Source: DATAMF01 sp964472565 (GTDB taxonomy: Bacteria; Chloroflexota; Anaerolineae; Aggregatilineales; Aggregatilineaceae). Taken from it: DNA of 9,917 nucleotides. The position numbers and the translations under genes are program-made. The stretch is from contig CAYYNB010000200.1 of NCBI GenBank assembly GCA_964472565.1, forward strand, positions 1-9,917, in the 5' to 3' direction. A model generated the notes under the pieces. It was not told where the DNA came from. It saw nothing but the letters and a program-made list of their open reading frames with translations, and ran no database searches. This document shows positions 1 through 4,832 of this stretch, one piece after another (positions within the stretch are counted from its first letter, which is position 1; each line of letters opens with the position of its first letter).

Positions 1-109
1 CTGTCTTCTCTATGCGTATGTACGACCTTCACACCATACATGTTTCATGTAAACCTAATTTAAATTAGAGCCATCCCTGTGTTTATCCTGTTTGCCTCCC
101 CTTCTCGTA

Positions 110-131
110 GGGGCGTATTGCGCTACGCCCC
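110..131. repeat. Short GC-rich hairpin, REP-like
   Basis: GGGGCGTA (110-117) is followed by a 6-nt loop and its perfect complement TACGCCCC (124-131). The 10-mer CGTAGGGGCG at 106-115 recurs as a direct repeat at 163-172, next to the left arm of the larger inverted repeat. Such short palindromes built on GTAGGGGCG resemble dispersed extragenic repeats, but copy number cannot be judged from one window. No T-run follows on either strand, so it is not a typical intrinsic terminator. Confidence 0.5.
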
Positions 132-167
132 GCGCTTTCCGCGACACTCACGACGCACCATGCGTAG

Positions 168-438
168 GGGCGCAGCAAGTGTCACCCGTTGTAGGGTTAT
201 GCTAAAGAATCCGCAACCGGGTTTTACCAATTTTTGAGGAAACATTCCGCTCCGTCGCTCCCTAAACCTCGTTGTTCAAGGGTGCGAGGATGGACTTTGA
301 AACGGGTCAGTCGCCGGATAGACCCTCATTAATTGGCTTTTAGCATCCTGTTGGTAACGCCTTGAGCTTGTAGGGTGAGTAAAACCCTATGCCGTTTTTA
401 TTGGTATAACCCTACGTCGCCTGACACTTGCTGCGCCC
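168..438. repeat. Long imperfect inverted repeat, about 271 bp end to end
   Basis: The left arm 168-200 and right arm 406-438 are reverse complements at 29 of 33 positions, including a perfect 17-bp outer block (168-184 with 422-438) and a perfect 10-bp block (191-200 with 406-415). The alignment stays in register to a further perfect 9-bp block, GGGTTTTAC at 219-227 with its complement at 379-387, so the arms are about 60 bp with a diverged middle. An extra 8-bp pair (199-206 with 339-346) also exists. No target duplication flanks the ends. It lies just beyond the 3' end of the minus-strand kinase gene. It may be a decayed miniature transposable element or a structured extragenic repeat. Confidence 0.6.
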
Positions 439-462
439 AACTTCCCCCTCTGTGCCAGGGAT

Positions 463-1548
463 TTAGGGAGAGGTTCCCCCCGGTTCAACCGGAAGGTATA
501 CCGTGAAGGTGGTCCCGGCACCGAATTGGCTTTCGACCGAAACCGAGCCTTTATGCATATCCACAATTTTGTGGACAATCGACAGCCCCAGGCCGCTGCC
601 GCCGTTGTTCGTATGCGTCCGCGCCGCATCCACTTTATAAAACCGCTCGAAGATATGAGCCTGATCCGCTTCCAAAATCCCGATCCCGTTGTCCTGAATC
701 GTGAACAGCACGTTGCCATTCTGTCGGCTCGTCCCGATCACAATCCGCCCTCCCTCCGGCGTAAATTTGATGCTGTTATGCAGCAGGTTATTCCACACCT
801 GGCTCAACAGGTCTTGATCAGCGGTGATTTCTGTTTCTTCCAAAACCACTTCCATTTCCAGGTTTTTCGCGGACCACTGCGGCTCACACGTCAGCACCAG
901 ATTGCGGATTTGTTTGTCCAGACGGTAGCATTTGGGTTCAAACTTCGCCTGTTCCGATTCGAGCGCGGCCAGCCGGAGCAGATTCTCTGTAATGCGTGAC
1001 AGCCGGGTGCTTTCGCTGTCGATGATGCTCAGATAATGGTGTCGCTCGTCCGCACTCAACGCATCATTCCGCAGTGCTTGCGCAAACCCTCGAATCGAGG
1101 TCAGCGGCGACTGGATTTCATGCGACACGTTCGAAATGAACTCCTGCCGCATCCGTTCCATTTCGTCCAGTTGCAGCGCCATCTGATTCACGCTGTTGAC
1201 CAGTTCGCCCACGAAGGGTTTTTCATGCGAATGCTTTTCAGAAATATCGTCCACCCGGACGCTAAAATCCCCTTTGGCGATGCGTTCCAATGCTTCGATG
1301 ATGGGATTAAACAGCCGCATCTGCTTGTCAGTGATTCTGGATTCAAAGGCCCGGCCAATCATCGTGATGGTTAAACTGGTTAGCACCAGGCCAACCAGCG
1401 AATTGACGATCTGATCGACCAGCTTGGGCGGCGTCCAGTCAATCACATGATAAACCGCCCCGGTCAGCGCAAAAGCCACCGTAAACATCAGCGCGACAAA
1501 ACACAGGGCGCTGATAATCCAGAAAATTTCCTTGAATTCTGAACTCAT
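463..1548 (-). CDS. Two-TM sensor histidine kinase with almost no external domain
   Basis: This is a membrane histidine kinase of 361 residues, partner of the adjacent response regulator. Two hydrophobic segments (about residues 8-31 and 46-66) are separated by only some 15 residues. The protein therefore has no real extracytoplasmic sensor and may sense within the membrane or through another protein. A HAMP-like linker follows (about 67-125). The H-box is SHEIQSPL with phospho-acceptor His143, the N-box is NNLLHN (253-258), the G1 box is DNGIGI (286-291), the F-box is FERFY (300-304) and the G2 box is GGSGLGLS (316-323). All catalytic motifs are intact. Its start codon overlaps the stop codon of the upstream regulator gene as ATGA, which predicts translational coupling. 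From memory the kinase core looks like Bacillota kinases of the HssS/YclK kind; I did not compare them. The stimulus is unknown. Confidence 0.93.
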   Translation of the reverse strand: MSSEFKEIFWIISALCFVALMFTVAFALTGAVYHVIDWTPPKLVDQIVNSLVGLVLTSLTITMIGRAFESRITDKQMRLFNPIIEALERIAKGDFSVRVDDISEKHSHEKPFVGELVNSVNQMALQLDEMERMRQEFISNVSHEIQSPLTSIRGFAQALRNDALSADERHHYLSIIDSESTRLSRITENLLRLAALESEQAKFEPKCYRLDKQIRNLVLTCEPQWSAKNLEMEVVLEETEITADQDLLSQVWNNLLHNSIKFTPEGGRIVIGTSRQNGNVLFTIQDNGIGILEADQAHIFERFYKVDAARTHTNNGGSGLGLSIVHKIVDMHKGSVSVESQFGAGTTFTVYLPVEPGGTSP

Positions 1549-2219
1549 GGATCAATCTCCAGCCGGTATCCCAACCCGCGAATCGTGTGGATTTTGAAAG
1601 AATACCGCTCCTCCGGGAAACGATCTCGCAGGCGGTTGATATGCACATCCAGTGTGCGTTCGTTACCGTCGAAATCATAGCCCCAGATGTCTTCGATCAA
1701 TTGGTCGCGCGCCAGCGTTTTCCCCGGATAACTCGCCAGCTTAAACAGCAGTTCGAACTCCTTGAGGGGCAGGGTGATCGCTTCGCCATTGATCCGCACC
1801 TCAAAGGTTTTGTGGTCCATAAACAGTTCGCCCACCAGCACGGTTTGTGAGGTGGCGATCCGGTAGCGCCGCAGCAGCGCTTTCACCCGCATGACCAGTT
1901 CCAGCGGATCAAACGGCTTGACCAGATAATCATCAGTCCCAAGCTGAAACCCCAGCACTTTATCGTTGGTTTCGCCTTTAGCCGTGAGCATCAGCAGCGG
2001 AAAATCGTAGTATCGGCGTAACTGGCGGCACAACTCCCACCCGTCCATGTTGGGCATCATAATATCGAGAATCACCATATCGACTTTGGTGTTTTCAACC
2101 TGGGTGAGTGCTTCCACGCCGTCCGCCGCTTCACACACATCGAAGCCTTCATTCCGCAAAAAGACTCCGGCCAGTTCCCGGATATGCGGATCATCATCCA
2201 CAATCAATACCTTACTCAT
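1545..2219 (-). CDS. OmpR/PhoB-family response regulator
   Basis: This is a DNA-binding response regulator of 224 residues, the cognate partner of the kinase that follows with a 4-bp overlap. The N-terminal receiver (about 1-115) has the acidic pair Asp8/Asp9, phospho-acceptor Asp52 in LDIMMPNMDG, switch Thr79 in LTA and Lys101 in KPF. The C-terminal winged helix (about 128-222) ends in the typical RTLDVHINRLR recognition helix (188-198) and the IRGLGYRL wing. I chose the start at 2219 because a strong AGGAGG lies five bases upstream and the encoded protein begins exactly at the receiver fold. An in-frame ATG at 2369 would add 50 unrelated residues. The output domain is of the class that binds direct repeats near target promoters; targets cannot be read from the window. 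Confidence 0.95.
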   Translation of the reverse strand: MSKVLIVDDDPHIRELAGVFLRNEGFDVCEAADGVEALTQVENTKVDMVILDIMMPNMDGWELCRQLRRYYDFPLLMLTAKGETNDKVLGFQLGTDDYLVKPFDPLELVMRVKALLRRYRIATSQTVLVGELFMDHKTFEVRINGEAITLPLKEFELLFKLASYPGKTLARDQLIEDIWGYDFDGNERTLDVHINRLRDRFPEERYSFKIHTIRGLGYRLEIDP

Positions 2220-2236
2220 GTTGCCTCCTGAATAAA

Positions 2237-2257
2237 GTATACGAATGTTTCGTAAAC
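2237..2257. promoter_or_regulatory. Inverted repeat upstream of the response-regulator gene
   Basis: GTATACGAA and TTCGTAAAC form arms of nine bases with one mismatch around a TGT spacer, centred 28 bases upstream of the regulator start. Read on the minus strand it overlaps TATACT (2241-2236), a good -10 hexamer, although transcription from there would leave a leader of only about ten bases and no convincing -35 is present. An operator for autoregulation or another repressor is plausible. OmpR-type proteins usually prefer direct repeats, so the binder is uncertain. Confidence 0.4.
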
Positions 2258-2297
2258 AAAGTTTAAACGCGCCGCGCTGGGCAAGGAGGTCGGGAGG

Positions 2298-2490
2298 ATG
2301 GGTAACACCCTGAACGGTGGCGATACACCCCCACAGCTTGAATCCCATCCGCTGCCCCTGCTCGATCAATTCGGCATCCAGGTCACGATCAACACCGATG
2401 ACCCCCGGCTGGTCGGCACGACCCTTTCCCGCGAATGTGATTCGGATCGCGCGGAATGCGTTTACTGCCTCCTATGCCGACCCCACCTTA
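2298..2490 (+). pseudogene. add: Remnant of adenosine deaminase C-terminus, frameshifted
   Basis: The translation from 2298 contains the hallmark C-terminal stretch of adenosine/AMP deaminases: ESHPLPLLDQFGIQVTINTD, then DPRLVGTTLSRE. The Asp-Asp pair (2397-2402) corresponds in the family to the zinc-ligand aspartate and its substrate-binding neighbour. After the Glu codon at 2433-2435 the frame becomes senseless. The +1 frame from 2431 then resumes with VIRIARNAFTASYADPTL, which matches the final helix region of the same family (LARNAF.ASF). The residues normally lying between these blocks are missing, so there is both a deletion and a frameshift. No N-terminal barrel, metal-binding HxH or catalytic glutamate is present upstream. 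Only about 65 of roughly 330 codons remain. It cannot be a functional enzyme. Confidence 0.85.
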
Positions 2491-2550
2491 CGTTTTTTGA
2501 CATCTACCGCTCGATTGTTTAGAGTCCGTGCGAAATCGAATTCCAGTGAA

Positions 2551-2573
2551 CTTTAAATTATATTGGTTTAAAG
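2551..2573 (+). promoter_or_regulatory. AT-rich inverted repeat in the promoter of the binding-protein gene
   Basis: CTTTAAA (2551-2557) and TTTAAAG (2567-2573) are perfect complements around a nine-base spacer that contains TATATT (2559-2564), a plausible -10 hexamer. The right arm runs into the ribosome site AAAGGGGA in front of the ATG at 2584. No good -35 is visible at the expected distance. It may be an operator overlapping a weak promoter, or chance in AT-rich DNA. Confidence 0.3.
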
Positions 2574-2583
2574 GGGACAGGAC

Positions 2584-3537
2584 ATGCGAATTTTGAAATG
2601 GTTTCTGTTCTTTTTAGTTTTTTCGTGTTGTGTTGCGCCGCCTGCGCTGGCACAGGACAACGGCGGATCGGGCCTCACCATTGGTTTTGCCCAGGTCGGT
2701 TCCGAAAGCGACTGGCGCACCGCCTTCACCGAAAATGCGCTGGCCGAAGCTGAAGCTCGCGGGATCAATCTGCTCTTTTCCAATGCCGATAACAGCCAGG
2801 AAGCTCAAATCGCGGCAGTCCGTTCTTTTATTGAACAGGGCGTCGATGCTATCATCCTCGCCCCGGTGATCGAAACGGGCTGGGCCACCGTGCTTCAGGA
2901 AGCACAGGCCGCTGGGATTCCGGTGGTGATCGTGGATCGTAATGTCACCGCCGACGAATCCCTGTACCTGACGCGTGTCTCGTCCGATTTTGTGCGCGAG
3001 GGGCGGTTAGCGGCGGCCTGGTTGGTTCAGGCGACATCAGGCAAATGTAAAATTGTAGAGTTGCAGGGCACCATCGGTTCCAGCGCCGCGCGTGATCGGC
3101 AGATTGGCTTCAACGAAGTGATCGCCCTCTTTCCCGACATGCAGATCATTGTCTCGCAGACGGGCGATTTCCGGCGCGAACTGGGTCAGCAAGTGATGGC
3201 GAACATCCTCAATACCGAAGACCCCTATGAAATTTGCGCGGTCTGGTCGCATAATGACGACATGGCGATTGGGGCCATTCAAGCCATTAAGGATGCTGGC
3301 TTAGACCCCGGTGATGATATTCTGGTCGTGTCGGTGGACGCTATTCCTGATATTTTTAAAGCGATGGCTGATGGGGATGCAAACGCGACCGTCGAACTCA
3401 GCCCCTATATGGCGGGGCCAGCCTTTGATGCCGTTGTAGACTATCTGGCGGGCGAAGAATTGCCGAAGTGGATTCCGGTTACGGGTAAAATTTATTTGCA
3501 GGCTACCGCTGCTGCCGAATATGAAGCAAGAAAATAA
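2584..3537 (+). CDS. Exported sugar-binding protein, YtfQ-like
   Basis: This is a periplasmic-binding-protein type 1 solute receptor of 317 residues, the usual length for the family. A signal peptide (1-23) ends in ALA-QD, a signal peptidase I site. There is no canonical lipobox (FSCC lacks the expected -3/-2 residues). The mature part closely follows E. coli YtfQ, the galactofuranose receptor, as I recall it: FAQVGSESDWR (35-45), AVRSFIEQGVDAIILAPV (78-95), VELQGTIGSS (158-167), SHNDDMAIGAIQAIKDAGL (222-240), DILVVSVDAIPDI (245-257) and ELSPYMAGPAFDA (271-283). The ligand is therefore probably a galactofuranose-like or related hexose, though this is inferred from family similarity. The ribosome site AAAGGGGA lies upstream. 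No ABC ATPase or permease gene is adjacent. Instead a LacI repressor and a kinase operon follow, which suggests either an orphan receptor serving a transporter encoded elsewhere or a signalling role. Confidence 0.92.
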   Translation: MRILKWFLFFLVFSCCVAPPALAQDNGGSGLTIGFAQVGSESDWRTAFTENALAEAEARGINLLFSNADNSQEAQIAAVRSFIEQGVDAIILAPVIETGWATVLQEAQAAGIPVVIVDRNVTADESLYLTRVSSDFVREGRLAAAWLVQATSGKCKIVELQGTIGSSAARDRQIGFNEVIALFPDMQIIVSQTGDFRRELGQQVMANILNTEDPYEICAVWSHNDDMAIGAIQAIKDAGLDPGDDILVVSVDAIPDIFKAMADGDANATVELSPYMAGPAFDAVVDYLAGEELPKWIPVTGKIYLQATAAAEYEARK

Positions 3538-3605
3538 TGCTTGGTGAGCGAACGAAGTTGTGATTGATAGCTTTTTCAGTTTGTGCGCACGACAAAGGAT
3601 TTCCC

Positions 3606-4619
3606 ATGCCCATCTCACGTTCGGCTCGACCAACGATGCTGGATGTTGCCCGTCTTGCCGGTGTTTCCTATCAAACCGTCTCGCGGGTCATCAATAACCA
3701 GCCGTATGTGTCTGGCGAAGCCCGCCAGCGCGTCTTAGAAGCGATTGACACCCTGGGTTATCACCCCAGCAAAGCCGCCACCAAACTCGCCTCCAAGTCT
3801 TCTAAAACCATCGCCATCATCCTCTATGGCAGTTGGTTTAATGGGCCGATTCAAATTGCCCTTAATATCGAAATGGCCGCCAAAACCAGCGGGTTTGATG
3901 TCATTCTCACCAACATCACCGAACCCAAAGATCAGTTAGTCGAAGCGCTCAGAAATGTCATTGCCTGGGCCGTCGATGGCATTCTGATGATTCTCCCCGT
4001 GACCGGCCTCCCGTTTGCCGACATCCAGGCGATTTGTAATGGGACACCGGTTGTGCAGATCGAAGCCGAGCGCGGCGCGGATGTCCCGTCCGTCATGACC
4101 GATGATGTCCTGGGCATGCGCCAGATTGTCGAGCATCTGATCAGCCTGGGCCATACCCGCTTTTGCGCCCTGAATGGGTCTTCCAATTGGTTTAGCGCCC
4201 AGGCCCGTTATGCCACCTTGCGCCAGGTGCTTGAATCTCATCATCTGGAAGTCGCTCAGGCGGTTTGCGCCAACTGGACTGCGCCCGGCGGTTATCATGC
4301 CATGCGCCGCCTGTTGGAAAACGACAGATCGTTTACCGCCGTCGTCTCGGCCAACGATAGTATGGCTTTTGGCGCGTTGAATGCGCTCCAGCAGGCCGGG
4401 CTGCGCGTCCCCGCCGATGTATCCCTCACCGGTTTTGATGACATCCCCGAAGCCGCCTATTATATGCCGCCCCTGACCACCGTCCGCGAAAACTACATCC
4501 GGCTGGGCATCACCGCCTTCGAATATTTAACCAAGCTGATGGACGATCCCGAAACGCCCGCCGAACAGCGTATTATCGAGCCGAATGTGATCTATCGCAG
4601 TAGCACCGGCCCTGCTTGA
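3606..4619 (+). CDS. LacI-family transcriptional repressor
   Basis: This is a DNA-binding regulator of 337 residues. The N-terminal helix-turn-helix TMLDVARLAGVSYQTVSRVI (10-29) is followed by the hinge GYHPSKAATKLAS (51-63) and a PBP1-type sugar-binding core to the C-terminus, with SANDSMAFGALNALQQAGL and SLTGFDDIPEA as family signatures. The recognition-helix residues YQTVSR are the same as in E. coli LacI. I chose 3606 because AAAGGA lies six bases upstream and the protein then starts just before the DNA-binding domain; an ATG at 3564 would add 14 residues without a ribosome site. It follows the sugar-binding protein by 68 bases, so both may be co-transcribed and respond to the same or related sugars. 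A GTGAGCG half-site lies at 3544-3550. Two tandem LacI-type sites lie downstream at 4674-4699. Confidence 0.95.
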   Translation: MPISRSARPTMLDVARLAGVSYQTVSRVINNQPYVSGEARQRVLEAIDTLGYHPSKAATKLASKSSKTIAIILYGSWFNGPIQIALNIEMAAKTSGFDVILTNITEPKDQLVEALRNVIAWAVDGILMILPVTGLPFADIQAICNGTPVVQIEAERGADVPSVMTDDVLGMRQIVEHLISLGHTRFCALNGSSNWFSAQARYATLRQVLESHHLEVAQAVCANWTAPGGYHAMRRLLENDRSFTAVVSANDSMAFGALNALQQAGLRVPADVSLTGFDDIPEAAYYMPPLTTVRENYIRLGITAFEYLTKLMDDPETPAEQRIIEPNVIYRSSTGPA

Positions 4620-4638
4620 GGCGTCTTTGGGGAGTTGC

Positions 4639-4667
4639 TTGACTTTTCGCATAAATCATGAAATGAT
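4639..4667 (+). promoter_or_regulatory. Promoter P1, sigma70-like, ahead of the operators
   Basis: TTGACT (4639-4644, five of six to consensus) is followed after 17 bases by AATGAT (4662-4667, four of six). The predicted start near 4674 falls on the first base of the tandem operators, the classical place for a repressor to block initiation. Transcription from here would run into the terminator hairpin at 4717-4765 before reaching the sensor kinase. Confidence 0.55.
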
Positions 4668-4673
4668 GTGTAT

Positions 4674-4699
4674 GTGAGCGTTCACAGTGAGCGTTCACA
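4674..4699. promoter_or_regulatory. Tandem LacI-type operators
   Basis: GTGAGCGTTCACA occurs twice in immediate succession (4674-4686 and 4687-4699). Within each copy GTGAGC-GTTCAC is an inverted repeat with one mismatch and the central CG typical of LacI-family sites. The left half, together with the preceding T, matches the TGTGAGCG half-site of the lac operator. The upstream gene encodes a LacI-family protein with the same recognition-helix residues as LacI, so it is the obvious candidate binder. The centres are only 13 bases apart, so two dimers would overlap or sit on adjoining faces of the helix. Confidence 0.75.
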
Positions 4700-4716
4700 C
4701 GTCCAGAGGGAGGGGC

Positions 4717-4765
4717 GGTGAACGGTCCGGGTATGCTTCGGGGGAGGGCCGTCTCACCATTTTTT
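4717..4765 (+). terminator. Intrinsic terminator or attenuator in the kinase leader
   Basis: GGTGA-ACGG-TCC (4717-4728) pairs with GG-G-CCGT-c-TCACC (4746-4758), giving twelve pairs including one G-U and one bulged C (4753), with a 17-nt loop. The stem is followed by A and six T (4760-4765), the form of a Rho-independent terminator on the plus strand. It lies between P1 and the sensor-kinase start. It could end the LacI transcript, end a short RNA from P1, or act as a conditional attenuator of the kinase operon. Confidence 0.65.
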
Positions 4766-4791
4766 GACAGGCATCGGCTGTACTTAAAAAT
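4764..4791 (+). promoter_or_regulatory. Promoter P2 directly after the terminator
   Basis: A perfect -35 hexamer TTGACA (4764-4769) overlaps the last Ts of the terminator. With a 16-base spacer, AAAAAT (4786-4791) is the best -10 candidate (four of six). Initiation near 4798 would give a leader of about 35 nt for the sensor kinase and would bypass both operators and the terminator. The weak -10 keeps this tentative. Confidence 0.4.
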
Positions 4792-4810
4792 AGAAGGCAA
4801 GATTAATAGT

Positions 4811-4826
4811 CCGTCTGGGCAGGCGG
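4811..4826 (+). promoter_or_regulatory. Small hairpin over the kinase ribosome-binding site
   Basis: CCGTCT (4811-4816) can pair with AGGCGG (4821-4826) through six pairs, one of them G-U, across the loop GGGC. AGGCGG is the only Shine-Dalgarno-like sequence at a fitting distance (six bases) from the ATG at 4833. The fold could lower translation of the kinase. The stem is short and may be chance. Confidence 0.3.
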
Positions 4827-4832
4827 CTTCTT

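Larger units (their letters stand above)
1..462. other. Gene-free region with palindromes and an inverted repeat
   Basis: No reading frame here has a believable start, ribosome site and protein-like composition; frames that enter from 463 onward are antisense shadows of the kinase gene. What is visible is a 14-bp perfect palindrome (CTAATTTAAATTAG, 55-68), a small inverted repeat TACATG-TTT-CATGTA (37-51), a GC-rich hairpin (110-131) and a long imperfect inverted repeat (168-438). The two AT-rich palindromes could belong to the promoter of a gene lying to the left on the minus strand, but that gene is outside the window. Confidence 0.6.

Noticed and set aside
526..1374. Two plus-strand frames opposite the first kinase
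   Set aside because: They are complements of the conserved kinase domains, rich in His, Phe and Arg, without ribosome sites.
2298..2522. The adenosine deaminase-like frame as a functional small protein
   Set aside because: It lacks the N-terminal metal ligands and catalytic residues and the homology changes frame after about 46 codons, so a pseudogene is the better reading.
3544..3550. GTGAGCG half-site before the LacI gene as an autoregulatory operator
   Set aside because: Only one half of the palindrome is present and the same 7-mer occurs by chance inside coding sequence (for example 6441 and 9136 regions), so it is not called as an operator.
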